Source of the DNA: Atopsyche davidsoni
Lineage: Eukaryota > Arthropoda > Insecta > Trichoptera > Hydrobiosidae
Direction of reading: 5' to 3'
DNA: 64,000 nt
Assembly: GCA_022113835.1 (NCBI GenBank)
Contig: JAILWY010000010.1
Span: 12,842,501 to 12,906,500 of the forward strand
Below, piece by piece: positions 12,201 through 26,277 of the stretch; the stretch's first letter is position 1; each line of letters starts with the position of its first letter. Made by a program: the position numbers and the translations under genes. The notes beneath the pieces were generated by a model. It saw only the letters and a list, made by a program, of their open reading frames with translations, was not told the DNA's origin and made no database searches.

Positions 12201-15200
12201 CCATAACGCACGACGATGCGGTTGATGTTTGAAACGCATTATATCGATTGTTTCGAAAATGAATGTGTTACAAAGTATATTTTTATCAAAAGCATTATGT
12301 GCGCTCATAATACCTTGCAAGAGTAAGATGTGCTGAATAAAAAAGTAATTTTAATATTGTGTCGGTGTATGCAGGTGGGCGTCGCATAATTTACGCATTG
12401 AATGTATTTGGAGACCGCAGTATTCATACCGCATAATGTTCAAGAAATCACTAAAGTCGACAAATAATAAAAATATATTTTATTACTCGAAGGGCGGATA
12501 TCGATTCTGCCAAATATATGTCTCCCAGCTATTTGGAATTTGTCTATTTCTTCAACGCATAGTAATGGCAGCTTCAAACATGTTATTTTTATGAATACTT
12601 GTCGTCAAATTAATATTTGAGTCAAAAATGTTAGTTTACTGAAAAATTCTATTTGATGATGCACTTTGTACAAAAAGTTTGTCCTCCCTATTTATTAAAT
12701 GTGTTTTTCCAAAACAATTACAGAATTGTTTTTCCTAGAATCATGAATTTCTTTCATCAAAATGTATCTGATAATTTAATTTACTACATATTATAAAAAT
12801 TCAATATGAACCGGTTACCAAAATGGATAGGATACTACAAAAAACACTTTGTTAGCGAGCGCTCTCACGTTTAGGTGGCTTCTTCATTTTCCGTAGTATT
12901 AGTGTTTAGTCTTTTTCAGGATATTTAACTGTAGATTCTGGTTCTTTAAAATTAGGCTTAATTCATTACCAATCACTACAAGTAGACATATTGTAGAATT
13001 CATTCGATTTATTAAACATAACAAATATTCATTAATCTATCAAAATTAATGCGCATTTATAGGTCGGATAATTTAATTTAATAAAAAACTTCTTTTCAAT
13101 ATTCTTTCGCTGGCTGTAGAATAATGACATTGAATTTATATATCCATATAAAAATAACGAAAAACATGGTTTCGCAAATGAAACAAAACAATGTATTTTG
13201 GCCGTGAAGATTAATATCATATCATAATTTATTCTTTAAAAAAGTAACATTTGGGAAAATAGCGTCACAATGAAATACACGAGCGTCAATCAACCTCAGA
13301 GCAAATATTTGAGCAACTGCTGGTACATTATAATTTCTTGTAACACTTATCAGTGGATTAAGTGCCTGCGTCCGCAGTGCAATGCGATCACGATAGCCAG
13401 GCATTCTCGCGATGGCCGACGAGATAAATTTCTTCCATTCAAGCAACTATTCTTTTCTATGCCTTAACCGATCCTGTATTAATTTAACTGTAGTAATTAC
13501 CATCTAAAATTAATTACACATTCTAATATTTGTTTTTATTCTCTCTTCCCACAGTACACTTTTTATCCGTGAGTAAACAAATTTAAACAATGCAGGGTCT
13601 CTTTTTCGTATCTGTTTATTAGCGACCTCGATATTTCAAGTCCATGGTAAAACGTATTCACACAGTGACAAATCATTTTTTTTGTATTTTTATACTTTTT
13701 ATATTTAAACATAACAAAATAATATATATAATAATAATAATATAATATAAAATTGACAATATTTTATTTTATCCTAAATACATGTGTTAGTATACAAATC
13801 TAATACATTTTCAGTTAACAACCCTTGCAACATGTAAACCGTTAATTTATTGAATTTGTTAACTTTGTCAAGCACTTAGTAAAATAACATAAATACATGT
13901 TGCAAATCAATAAAATGCGGCAAAACAAATCAAAACACGGCATAAAAAAAAATACGAACGTAAGATTTATATATTTAATGCTCCATTAAAAAATCGATCA
14001 CAAGTCGTAACATGCATTAGGCCGCTATTTCATTTGGATTTATTGCTATTCAGAATTACCTTCTTTTTTTTTCAGGGTACCATATGCGACAGAATACAAA
14101 GTCATGGTTTTTATCGTAGCGCGTGCATGTAACGTTTTTGGAATTTATCTGAGTACCTATATTCAAAGAAACCAATGTTTAAGAAATCTTACAAGATTAT
14201 ATTGTTACAATTATTTTATACGCCTTATAAGACATTTAAACTAATTTTACTCATTAACATTAATCGTCATCAAAACATTTGAGGTAAATAAGCGGTTAAT
14301 AATGCGGCATAAAAATTATGTTAATAATGTCTTTTAAAAGTGTAAATAAACTCAGGCAATGCTATTTCCGATTTTGTATCATTTATTCGTATTTTTTGTT
14401 GAGCCTGTTTTGAAAAGTATGACCTTGGTTTCTTACAGATTGATGATTGTTTGATTTCAGTCTCAGATCCTGGAGCGGGTGAAGTCTGACCGGGTGGCTG
14501 TGACCAAACCTGAGGAGGACTGGCGCCGCAGGACTATCATAGTTGAAAAGAAAGATAACTCATTTGGTTTCACTCTTCAGAGTTATGGAATTCACTACAA
14601 AAAGGTTCTTATAAAGCCACAGTTCACATTAGTTTTACCCTGCACTATATTGCAGTAATATCCTGAAACTTTAAAGATTATATTTATTAAACTATAATGT
14701 TTGTTGGCTTTGTTTATCAAAGATGAATTATTAATAGTTAATTAACTACCGATGCTGAAAATTTAATTATTTATTATGGTAGGTCTAGATAAATCCATCA
14801 TAGCATTGTTTAATTTATGTAACTAAGATGAATTCACCTAACTGGCACGCGTATGCAAAGTGAAATACGTGTAAGTAATCACTAGCCAATTAGGGTGGCA
14901 CCCCCTTGTAATTCCAACCCTAAGCCATTAAAAATGTACCCCCTCCAATAAATATGCGCATGCGACTGGTTTATTGATTTGCTGTTAAACATCTACTGCA
15001 TATTTTTTATTGCGAATGAGTTAAACTTATGTTGTTTTTAGGGTAGTAAATTTATATAAAATAGATTCTTGTATTATTTTCATTTCCGCAAGTAATAAAA
15101 ATGGTTACTATTGAAAATTTAAAACATCCGTATTTTGGTTTCCCGAGTAAACAATATGATTTTTTTGATGAATGATTCACCCAAGAACTGACGAGGAAAA

Positions 15201-17995
15201 AACGTTGGTAAAAAAATAAACTAAGAGTTTTTTTGTCATTTATTGAGCGAATTGTTTACCTAAAATAACAAAAAATATCATAAAATATGATCCAATGCCC
15301 ATCTCTCACTTATATTTCAAACTCGTGAAAAATAGGGTAGCATATATATAGTACATATATATTGGAAGGCCAACTTTTAATGAACTGACTGGTGTAATCA
15401 GGACACAATTTTTGTAGTTTTAATATTTTATTAATTTTTATAAAAAATCACGGTATTTATAAAAATAAATACATCAATGTTGTGAAAATGACATCGTTTA
15501 GGTGACCATAATTTTCATGCTGACAAAATGTCCTTTTAAGTAGCCATGCAATATAAGGTGGACACCGACAGGTCTAGGAAACGGAGAAGTCTGCATTTAT
15601 CGATCTTATTTAAAAGATAATCAAAATTCAGTAACTTTAATCCCTCTTGCATCGGGTACATAGTCAAAAAAAAATAATTATAAAATCTTAATCTTGATGT
15701 TCAGGTGAGAAAAGCATTTTGGGGAAGCATGATGGGGCTCACCAAGGGTTGTTACATTTAAGATTTTCAGTGTATAACTTATATATCGGATTGCTATTGA
15801 TGAAGTTTTAACATATAATAAATTAAATACTAGAGTCTTGATGATTGCGCGAGTTGCAAGTTTATTTAGACAATGTATTGATAAATCTATAAATATGATG
15901 ATTGTGAAAGGAATAAATAATGTGCATGTGATATTTATTGATATACATAAAAAAATGATAAATAGCATTGAATGTATTTTTTATTAATTTAAATACATTA
16001 TCAAACCAACTCTTCATGTATTAGACGAAGGAATTAATTCTTGTTTATTTTTTAGTAATTTTATTGTTTTAGGAACAGGAAATAGAAATGATCACCTATG
16101 TGGATTATATCGAATTCGATGGACCTGCATACAAGGCAGGGATGAGGGAAGGTGATGTCATTCTCTCTATCAATGGCACAGACATGGAAAAAGCTGACCA
16201 CAAAACATTAGTAAATTTCATAAAGCAATGTGATACAAGAATGAGAATGGTTGTTTTATTTGAAGACTGTGTACGTAAAGTAAGTACATTGTGATTATAT
16301 ATATTATATTTTATATATATATATTGTATATTTATTTTCTAGAGGTTGATTTACAGATCCAAATTAAGTTTTCAGAGCATAAAATCTGAAAATCCAAATC
16401 ATTTTGTTTGTGTTTAGTTATTTCTATAATATTAAAATTAATCACTAATGTTACAGGTAGAACTTCACATTCGCTATATTGAACTACAGAAATCTATTCA
16501 AGATAAAATGTCTGAATATGAGAGACTCTGCATAAGAGAACAAGAATTATTAGATGGCAAATGGAAAACACATAGTCTACCATCGCAACGTAAAAAGAAC
16601 ACCAACGGTGATACCAGGGATATCACACCTGAGGAAGATGACTCCCCATATTCTTGTTGCCGTCCTACAGTTTCTACAGAAGACGTTGCAGCAAAACCAC
16701 AAAAAAATTCACACGTTAGCATAACATATCAGTATTTTGATCCAAACCACAGAGCGTACGTTTTACAGCCATCTACCTCTCGAAACGGTGATTTTGTAGT
16801 CAGTCTTGGTCCTCCTAGAAGTAGAAGTGATCATCATCATTTCATTGTTAAAACACCTCAATCTGTTAATATTACAACAAGACATATGCCTGTTGGAAAT
16901 GGAATTCATCAAGGACAACAAGTCCAAATGGCAGTCGGCAGCAAAGGTTCTAAGAAGAATTCGCATCAGCATTCTCACAGGTGTAACCCATGCTATCCTC
17001 CTCAGAATAATCAAGATAGTACAAGCTTGGAGGCTTACGATTTAGCAAGTCCATGCTGTGATCCACACTGTGTGCCGAGTGCTCGAAGACGCTCACGACA
17101 TCATAAACACCATGATAAAGAACACCATCATCAGAAAAAAGAAAAGGCCAGACAACAACCAGAAAGAGAAAGCATTAAAAGAGAATCATCATCACAAACA
17201 AGGTCCAAATCTCACTGTCATCAAGCAAATCAACAATCTACAGGAAGGTATCGCTATTTGAATTTTGGTGCAGGAATCGTAAGCCAATGCAGCTTGCAGT
17301 CTTGCACTTCTAGTGAAGTAAGTGTTACTGTCCCTACTTGTGAGAGCTCTGTCACCAGCTACACCACTTCTTTGAGTAGTGATACTCTTTATTGGGATAA
17401 TCCTGGAGATGCTAGGCATTCCAGAACTCCTCCTAAAATGCAGAATATGAATCACCACCATCACCATCAAGTCTATCAACCACAGTACAAACCAAAATCA
17501 TGGGACAATCTCACAACTAAAGCATTTGGTGGTTATGGGTTCGGTTATGGTTATTCAGATTCATCCACAAAGCAAGGAGGTAATCCTAAAGGACACAGTA
17601 GAGCACACAGCACCAAGAGTGCTCAAGAACATCGCAGCCACCGTCACTCGGCCAACGAGAAGCAGATACAGCATGGGATGTATCTTCAACAGCATTCCCA
17701 ACATAGGTACACTCCCCCAACAAAGTCAACTGAAAGCTTACTTTTGGTATCAAAGTACCACGATCCTAACATGTCCGATTCCAGTATATCATGTGAATGT
17801 CTCGATGTTGTCTCTCCTGAAGCAACATTGAAGGTCAGTGGAAGATTTTTTCAAAGAAATCAAACTAATATGGCTACTAGTCCAACTGACCAAAGAAATA
17901 CGGGATATTACTCACAACATATTCCACGACCTCAATTACAAAACTTAAGAAATCATAATCTACCCTCTACATGCTCTGAAATAACTCGTTTGTAA
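6271..17995 (+). CDS. tamalin/GRASP-like PDZ scaffold protein, complete
   Basis: Four coding exons, 6271-6417, 14461-14604, 16073-16279 and 16457-17995 (TAA), give 678 codons; all junctions are phase 0 with GT-AG introns. The start chosen is MSRKSREN; an in-frame ATG at 6238 would add 11 residues. Residues 73-163 form a PDZ domain: carboxylate loop SFGF (83-86), split by the 14604/16073 intron, then [28 protein letters not shown] and MRMVVLFED. It is followed by a predicted helix, [20 protein letters not shown] onward (167-202), in the position of the cytohesin-binding coiled coil of tamalin (GRASP)/CYTIP. The long tail is low complexity: Cys clusters ([18 protein letters not shown]), His/Lys/Gln-rich runs, a five-His run and Ser/Thr-rich segments. 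It ends ITRL, a class I PDZ ligand (T at -2, L at 0). Mammalian tamalin is about 395 residues, so this tail is extended. Role by family: scaffold linking membrane receptors to ARF-GEFs (cytohesins). The family call is strong; tail function is unknown. Confidence 0.9.
6418..14460 (+). other. 8-kb first intron of the tamalin-like gene
   Basis: Bounded by a GTAAGC donor (6418) and TTGATTTCAG acceptor (ending 14460). Mostly AT-rich and non-coding. A few GC-richer islands (about 8278-8395, 8660-8770, 9045-9225, 11620-11720 and 13360-13440) stand out and could be regulatory or decayed repeat sequence. Open frames here are under 100 codons without recognisable domains. Confidence 0.6.
9119..9186. 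repeat. interrupted inverted repeat (potential hairpin)
   Basis: Outer arms CCAATATG (9119-9126) and CATATTGG (9179-9186) pair perfectly. Inner arms AGCCATT (9145-9151) and AATGGCT (9171-9177) also pair, with an 18-nt bulge on the left and 1 nt on the right. The large asymmetric bulge is not what a microRNA precursor shows. Confidence 0.5.
14605..16072 (+). other. second intron of the tamalin-like gene
   Basis: Intron splitting the PDZ domain. The donor AAG|GTTCTT is weak (GTTCTT instead of GTAAGT); the acceptor TTTTAG is normal. Sequence is AT-rich with no recognised element. Confidence 0.7.
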
Positions 17996-18110
17996 TTATC
18001 TTGATGATTGAAAGCAATAATATTTATAAAATAAGCGCATGTTTACCTCTTCTGGAGTTGCTAAAATTTAGATGATTTGAAAACACTAAATGATGTATAC
18101 TTTGGAAACC

Positions 18111-18116
18111 AATAAA
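18111..18116 (+). terminator. candidate tamalin poly(A) signal
   Basis: AATAAA 116 nt after the tamalin TAA, a typical distance for an insect 3' UTR. Confidence 0.5.
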
Positions 18117-21046
18117 ATATAATGCCATTGAAATAATTGTAAGAAATAGAATTACAAGACTCTATTTCATATTTATAAAAACTAGCTCATAACATGGAAG
18201 CCACAAAACATTAAATCAATCAAAGTTGAAACGTTTTGGTATTGAATATAAGACCACTTTTATTAAAATTGTATGACAAAAAAAAAAGTAGAAAATACGT
18301 TAATAATAGAAACAAATTAGAGGACTGACATTTTAAAATTTATTTCCATCTTGTACTGGTGCAACATTATTATTGCATGAAAAATGTGTAAAGTTGAAAC
18401 CGTTGTGATGAGTGATGTCAATGAAAATGAAGAATTGAAGTAGAAATGAATAATACGGAAAACAGAAGATGATAAGCAATTTAACCTTTCTGTGAACCAT
18501 TTACACAGAATAAAAAACATCCAACAAATGGAAAAAGTTTCAACTTCTTGCATTGCAGTTTTTGTAAAAAGTTTTGTAAGCTACATTTGTTTGGGCTTTA
18601 TAGGTCTTTATTAGAAATATACGATAAGATGCCTGAATTTATTTAGATTCATAAAAAGGAAAAGTTATCTCTTTTTTGTTAATTAAATATATTATTTGTT
18701 ACATATTCTTTGTTACATATTTGATATTTATTATTCCTGTAATTTGCTCAACAATTACTACAGATTTTGTTATTTATTATTATAATGTTTAGTAATAGGT
18801 ACAATAAATTATTTTTATTTGAATAGGTACATACTAAAAAAACATATTTGTTGATACGACTATCTACTATCTCGAATAATTTGTTTTGATATGTATCTCC
18901 ATCATAAAATTTAAACAAAAAATAAAACTGCATATTTTTATGTTTTATTATATTATATTTATTTCTAACAAATATTACTCTTGGGTTTTTCATAGAATAC
19001 ATTTATATTGTAAGATTATATTGCTCACAAATTCTGGAATAAAATTTAGTTTTTGAATCTTGAAATTTCTTTTGATCAAAAGACTTAAAAAAGATAATAA
19101 GAATGTTTTTGTGATAAAATGAAATCTGGAGTAACAGTCATAATGCTTGATAGGAAAATAATTTTAGATAAACATAGACTATTATTATTTTATTTAATGT
19201 TATACTACATTTAAATTGGTACAGAACGCCATTTACAAATTATCGTACCAACATTGTTGAGTGGATTTATTCTTAACATTATATCAAGCTCAAAATAACT
19301 CCTAAGTCATTGTTTCGAGAATAAGGTTATTATTTAGATTTTACAATAGTAAAAAATCCAGCATTAGGTTTAGATATTTTTTCTATTTCCATTTGATAAC
19401 AAAGACTTATAGGATGGAAAAAAAACATATTAATTATGGATGAGTAACAAGCCCTTATCTTATCTGGATGCTAATGTGAATTCTTTGCTTCTAACCAAGG
19501 GGGTTCAATATTTTTACTATTGTTATTTTGTGTTATTACTAGTTATCAAAGAGAAAAAAAAATGTATGTGAAGACTACTATGTTTTTCAACTTGAGATAT
19601 TTAATAATTATATGTTACTTTTTTATAAATGTGTGATTTTTGGAAATGTTACTATCGTTTCGTGCTCGATATTTGTGATGTAGTTGATATGTTTAATTAT
19701 TTACTCAGACATTCGTGTTACCACACATATGATCCCTAAATTTTCTATTGTTATTTTACTGTACTCATGTTTTGGAATATATAAAAAAATGCACCATATT
19801 TTTCTTTATTTTCATAAATCCTCTTATTCTTTCATTCCCATAGACCCAATCCACAACAAGAAATACAATAAGTGGCCTATATTTACCATAAGACTTTACA
19901 TTCAAAAGTACTAAGATGTATCTCATCATGTTTCTACTATATTTGGCATCCCACATTGGTTTCCTTAGCCATGAGCTTGAACACAAGGTATTTAAAGAGA
20001 ACATCTATTTCATGCCACCAATTAAACCATACCAATACTGATAGTATCACCAGAAATCAATGAATCAAGGTAATATATAGTATGATGTAACTGGAAAAGC
20101 GTTTGGGTATCATAAAGGAAGTGTAGAGTGCAAAAGCAAGTTTAAACCACTTGAATACACTACATACAATTATAATGGAGATTGAGGGAAACGGCTCATT
20201 GGCATTCCATCGCTCGGAGGCGCACTCACTCTCGGGGGTCGGCATAATGGATCATGGAATGGTGCGCTCAAATATAGATAGCAAAAAAGCGTAATATGGC
20301 CCCAGCACCCACACTTGTGACAAATGCATTTTTTTTAAATACAGTATGGAGCAAAGTTTCATTAATTTATATTATAAGTTGTATCATGGTTTAAGAAGTA
20401 AAATTTTGAGAAAAATATTTTTTACAGTAAGACAAATATATATCCTAATCTATATTTAGGAGCCTTGAGGGGATTGTAGTGTGGGAAAACTGAAGATGAG
20501 ATGCCTGGATGATGGAATGGAGTAAATATACTAAAATATTTATTTTGTTGTATTTTATTTTTTATTGTTTAAAAATATATATATATTTGAATAACATAAT
20601 GCAACAACAACATAGAAAGCACCAATAAGTGTGAAGACATTACATTTTCCAATTGTCTATTATTACTCAAGAATACATTTTATTTTAATTACACATTAAA
20701 TCATTATTTTCAGTAAGCTAAACATTTAATAAATTAATCATAATTATTGACAACAAATTCACATTATCACAAACTCTGGTCAGCTGCTTAAATCTTCACT
20801 GTGGAAATGATATTTCATTGAACAAAGTTGGTATTTTAAGATATTAAGGCAAAAATGTATAACTAATTAAATTTTATACTGTGTAAATCTTTTTATAAAT
20901 CTATATAAAAAGTAAAACCAATTACTAACAATGAACATAAATAAAACTAATTTTACTAAATATATAATATCTCTGTTATATAGTGTATTATTTGGAGTTA
21001 AGAACTCGATGTTCAGTAAAATTTTTAATATTTAATATATATTGCT

Positions 21047-21052
21047 TTATTG
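21047..21052 (-). terminator. candidate DEF8 poly(A) signal
   Basis: TTTATT on the + strand, read as AATAAA on the - strand, about 225 nt past the DEF8 stop codon. Confidence 0.45.
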
Positions 21053-21274
21053 TAAGGCATCTCATGTTTTCTGTGAAAAAAGTAAAATTGTACATTTTAC
21101 TAACACTCTTTGTTTTAAATTATTATTATTTGAACAAGAACAATTGGAGAGGATATCAATATTCTTTTAAAATAGTCAAGATAAAATATATACAACAAAT
21201 AGTAAAAATGTAAAATATTATTTTATATGTATAAGAATAAGCAACAGTCACTACAGTATAAGTAAATATGTATT

Positions 21275-22198
21275 TTATAAGCACTCTGTATTGTAATCCA
21301 TTATCAACATATTTTTATTTATTCCAAGCTGATCCTCTTCAATTTCTTCAGATTGGTTGCTGATAGATCTCTCCTTCATTCTGATACACTTCGGACAAAT
21401 ATTATTTTTCTTTATCCAGCAAGCACGGTGAAAGAACGAATTACAATTGTAGCAGCCGATGGCTCCGTAGTCAAATGGAAAAATGACTTCATCATTTTTG
21501 CAAAGTTCGCAGAGATAGCCTTTTCCGTGGCAAATCTATGAAGAGAAAACAAAAATAATTATTTTAGCTATAAAAACACATTTCTCATGTTTAAAATAAA
21601 ATGATACTAAAGTAAAATTACACATTAGTAATGTGAAATTCAAATGAGTGTATCGTTATTATGTTATATTTAAAAGCTATATTCTTTTGAATATATAATA
21701 AAAATTTTCTGGTAACTTATACGTTATTATGATTATACAAAATAACTACACAAGCATATTGAAATTTAAAATTAACTCAAGCATCACAGAGTAAGTTTGC
21801 AATCAGGAATTAAAAAAAAAAATTTTTCAAAGTTAATTTGCAAAAAGTTTATTCACCGACTGCCAGACTGCATGAATTCAAACTTACATCAACACAACTT
21901 CCAACAAGTCTTTATTTACCTGACAATCCAATATGTGGGACCGGCAAATCTCTGTCAGGCTACTAAGTTTGACTTCTAACAGGCCATCCTTTGCCAGTTG
22001 CAAGTTTGAGATACTATATTTGTTTGGAGACTCTGCATTATGAAGCATATCGCTGCTTATTAAAGTGCTTCCTTGAGGACAGGTCATTAGGTATTGACTC
22101 ATAATTTTTAAGTCATTTCTCAACTTTCGTACCTGGAAATATGTGTAAATAAAAATCATAATCATAATCATATAAAATAATAGATAAATTTTTATTCT

Positions 22199-22234
<36 letters not shown>

Positions 22235-22984
22235 TATAATGTAGAGGCTATTCATTTGGTAATTACCACATTCAAATCAGAAACAAAGTTTAAAAGTTTT
22301 TTATTGGTTTTCCCAAGATTAATCAGAGGGCGATCTCTTGTGATGGTCAGTAATTGAAATGCTGCCTGTGACACGTAACGCTTCTCCCAATCCCAATTGT
22401 GAACGATTCTAGCAGGAATTTCACAAGAGTTGTTCCAGTGACATGTACTGCAGTAGTATAAACCAGAATAGTCACACAATCTAGGTTCACTTAAGCCACC
22501 CTCTGAAAGAATAAATAATCTGTGTAAGAAGTTTTAGTGTGTAGATTGTGTTGTGACAATGACAGAATAATATGATATCCAATGTTATAAACAAATGATC
22601 TAACCAATACTAATAAGCGTAGTATAAAATAGGATCAACTATTAAAAAACTTGAATTTAAAAAAATCATACGGTCCAAACAATACTACAGAAAAGTTGAA
22701 TTTTGTGTCCAGCCATGCATTATTAATGTTAAAAAAATCAATGTCATAGTTGACAATAAAATGTGAAAGATATGGTATTCAATTGCTACTACTAATAAAA
22801 GTGACATGGTTTCATTAAACCTTGTTGCACTACACTTAATTGCATTATTTTTATCAGTGAAATATTTGAAAAAATGAACTAAATCAATATCAATCAATAA
22901 AATCTGTATACGCAAAATCGTACTTACAGTGAGACGATCTTCACAAAAATCAATAATATAAAATTATTATATATTTTAAACTAC

Positions 22985-23069
<85 letters not shown>

Positions 23070-25735
23070 GTATATTATTTGTAAGAGTAACAAAGTAAGA
23101 ATATGAGTAAGGGTACGAAGTAAGTATCTTATGATTTTTTTTTTAAAAACAACATAAATAAGATAATCTAAATAATAATCTTTGAAGTTATCGCTTCTTA
23201 AATATATATATATATATATATACATAATTACTATTAAATAAATTAACTATTACTAAATGAACATCTGAAATATACTATAGTGAATGAACTTCACCACAAT
23301 TAACTGTGCAAGTATAAGTTGGTATTTACAGTAAAACAAAGTAATTCAATAAAAAAAAAAGCCTGTATGCAGAAGATGTGAACAAAGCAGATACGAGGCA
23401 GATTTAATACCTGATAAGATATGGCGTCCAAAACACGTAACTCTTTGCGGTGTGGCTATATGCATAAATTTTACAGTATTAAATTTTCTTTGAAACAGAT
23501 ATAAGTATTTATATGACTTTTATTTTCAAATTGCAAAATCACAATCACACAGGAAGCATACTGCAGTGAAGTTGTTGATACATGGTAAATGTTAATGTAT
23601 TGTTTTGCTGATTGTACTATATTGTAAATCTATGAATATGTTTTATTAGGTTTTTAGGTGAGTTATGAATTTAACCGTAAATAAAACATTAAATACTCAC
23701 TAAAATTAAATGTGGTTTTACACTCCGCACACTTGTATCGCTGAGCTCCTAGTCCTTTCTCTGGACAAATGGTCATCTCTAGTTCTTTTTCGGTTGCCAC
23801 AATGTGAGCACAGAGCCGTATCACCTTTTCTACACATTTTGAATGACAAATGTACCCGCAATCTAAATCAGAATAAAATACATAACTGTAACATATACAT
23901 TAAAAAAGTAGCAGGGCAAAATGTAGTTCTTTCTGCAAGCCTAAAGGATTATCAATTTAATTAAAGCTGAACAAGCAAAGAGCATCATTTAATTATTCGC
24001 TGTGCTAATTGAAGTACAAACAACTAAACGTAGTATAACATTGAAAATTGCATGCTATATTTTATGAGAAGTAATTACTTACCGAATGTACAAAATAGAT
24101 ATCTTGAATATATAAAAATTATAATTAAGGCATTAGGGATATATATGTGTAATAATAATGAGCACTGCAATATGTAATTTTAAACATGGTATTTTCAATG
24201 TAAAATTTTTAGCTTGTCATTTAGTAAAACAAAGAATTGAATAAATAGGAGCTTAATATTTTCTTGACTGATTTCGATAAATTTGTCACACAATTATTAT
24301 GGTAAAAGTTTATTACCTTATACAATGAAATGTGACTTTTAACAAATTGACAAATATTGATCTATCCAATGTGTTTCTTATTTGAAATAAAAAATTGTTT
24401 AAAATAATAAGTTAATGACAGAATCACATACTTCAATCTATAATACCAAATATAACTGGTGTCCAATTATCAAGAACTTATGATATTTGAAAAATCCACA
24501 CAATGCATAAGTAGCTTATTAACAACTATTATTTTAAATTTATGCAATCGACAGGTGGCTGGGGATCCTCGCATCATGTGCAGGAATTTACAAATACCGG
24601 TATGCCTTGCTGATTCATCTTATGATCCTGAACATATTAATTGAAACGCTACAGCACAAAGCTTTGAATATACACGAAAAAGTGGCACACCAACTTATGG
24701 ATGATTTGATGATTTCTCAACTAAAAATAGCTACGATGTTAATAAATTGATATTGAGCTCGCTTTCACAATACTATGCATGTTTTTTAATTGCTAAAATA
24801 ATGAAAATAGTATGGTAACAATACTTTTACAAAAGCATTTCCTTAATACAAGAGCAATTCTATTGTTTTTAGATTTAATGTAATAACTTAGTAATGTAAT
24901 CCTGATTTGATAATATTTGTGGCTGATATTTTAAATTTAAGTAAACAGAAATTTTGAACAATGCGATCATTAATATTAATAACATAAACGCGCAGTAAAC
25001 AGAAAAAATAATATACTGAAGTAAATAAACAAAGTACACTATCATAAGGCAAAAGTTGCAAAACCAGAAAATGCTTACCACTGCAGATGTATGACCCCTG
25101 AACAACACTCCATATAACACCACTGCAGTGGTCGCAGAAGGTTTTTCCATTTGTGTTATTGCTTGAGTGAATTTTGAAGTGATGGCCTCTTGTTGATAGT
25201 CCTATCTTCGGAGGGTTTTCTCCAGAATCCTTGAGCTCTTCAATACGAAACCTTAATTCAACCATATGCCTAACAAGCCATTTTCTTTCCTCTGAGCATT
25301 GGTCAGTTTGTAAGACCATCTGCTTACATTCAACGATCGCTTCACTTAATTCTTTGATTGTGGCATTCTAAAATAAATAATACATAATCAATAATTTTCA
25401 GAAAACAAAGTTATTATTTTAAAGTAAATATTTATTCACTAAACTCAACATATTATTTTATGTAGTTGACCTTGATAAATAATAGGATTTAACTATGAAA
25501 ATTCTTAACTTTTTTAATATTTGCAAAATAATTTTAAAAAATTAAAGATTACCGGTGCAAACATTAGGTTCTGTAGAGATTCTGGAATAATACTCAGTTC
25601 TGATGAGTATTCATCCGACACACACCCAGATGTCGAAGAAGAAGGCGTAGATAACCTCGATGGTGAAGTAATTGCATTTGAACATATTGCAGGACAATTA
25701 GACCGCGCTACTGATACAGAATAATTGACATCCAT
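21275..25735 (-). CDS. DEF8: DEF8 orthologue, C1 and Rubicon-homology zinc protein, complete
   Basis: Six coding exons on the - strand: 25735-25553, 25367-25079, 23862-23701, 22502-22267, 22132-21920 and 21535-21275 (TAA). Lengths 183, 289, 162, 236, 213 and 261 sum to 448 codons, so 447 aa; every intron is GT-AG and the phases agree. Residues 124-175 are a C1-type zinc finger (CDHC, then ICSDCGYICHSKC, split by an intron), and it lies downstream of the family segment EAIVECKQMVLQ. From about 187 comes the DEF8/Rubicon-homology zinc domain: CPEKGLGAQRYKCAEC, CDYSGLYYCSTCHWN, IPARIVHNWDWE and RKLRNDL, ending in GYLCELCKNDEVIFPFD, FFHRACW and CPKC. All expected Cys/His pairs are visible. In mammals DEF8 works with PLEKHM1 and Rab7 in lysosome positioning; a cytosolic, endolysosome-linked role is expected here. 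The start is the ATG at 25735; a further 5' non-coding exon is possible. Confidence 0.95.
22205..22230. repeat. (TA)n microsatellite in DEF8 intron
   Basis: About 13 uninterrupted TA units within the intron between exons 22502-22267 and 22132-21920. Confidence 0.95.
22990..23222. repeat. long (TA)n tracts in DEF8 intron
   Basis: About 38 TA units (22990-23067), then a further short (TA)n run (about 23202-23222). A Tyr/Ile-alternating open frame on the - strand is an artefact of the repeat. Length is likely polymorphic. Confidence 0.95.
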
Positions 25736-26236
25736 TGTCAATGAGTAAAAAAATAAATATATTTAAAATATAAAAGGAAATTATTCGAGATATATAAGTC
25801 AACCTATCAATGTTTTGTGGGCGATAATAATTCAAGTTGAAGTGTCATTCACAATATTGTGAAATTAGTGAGACATTGATTACACTTTTTGATGGTAAAA
25901 GCTAAAAGTAAGTAAAATTTTTAATAAAAAAATATTTTAAAACTTAAAGTATTTACAAATAAAATAACATCCATAAAATTTGAAAACGGACAAGTCAAAG
26001 TTTCATAAACACAAAAGAGACGTGACAAACGAAAATAATAGATAATGTGGTATAGACAATTGTGCTGAACTCGGAATAGACAACAGAATCTCGGCTGCTT
26101 GAAGTATAGACAAAACAATGATTTGTAATGACAAAAATAGTAGCTGCTACTTAAAATCAAATCTTTGAAATTTAATTTGATCCCAATGATCAAATTCTTC
26201 TTGCAAAAATATTAAAAATCAAAATATATATAAAAT

Positions 26237-26277
<41 letters not shown>

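Larger units (their letters stand above)
17996..21274. other. 3' UTRs and spacer between convergent tamalin and DEF8
   Basis: The two genes point at each other across 3.3 kb. Nothing coding is recognised; open frames are under 85 codons and AT-driven. A GC-richer island at about 20160-20270 holds CATTCCAT and, some 50 bp on, ATGGAATG (inverted 8-mers). The rest is plain AT-rich sequence. Confidence 0.6.

Noticed and set aside
16498..17831. Several 67-101-codon frames on both strands within the last tamalin exon
   Set aside because: Overlap the well-supported 512-codon exon in other frames; low-complexity shadows.
22989..23225. Open frame of Tyr/Ile alternation on the - strand
   Set aside because: Product of the (TA)n microsatellites in a DEF8 intron.
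24459..24644. 61-codon frame in a DEF8 intron
   Set aside because: Sense opposite to the gene, no conserved motif; DEF8 exons are complete without it.
25521..25724. + strand frame of 67 codons with acidic product
   Set aside because: Complement of DEF8 exon 1, which joins in phase to five further conserved exons.
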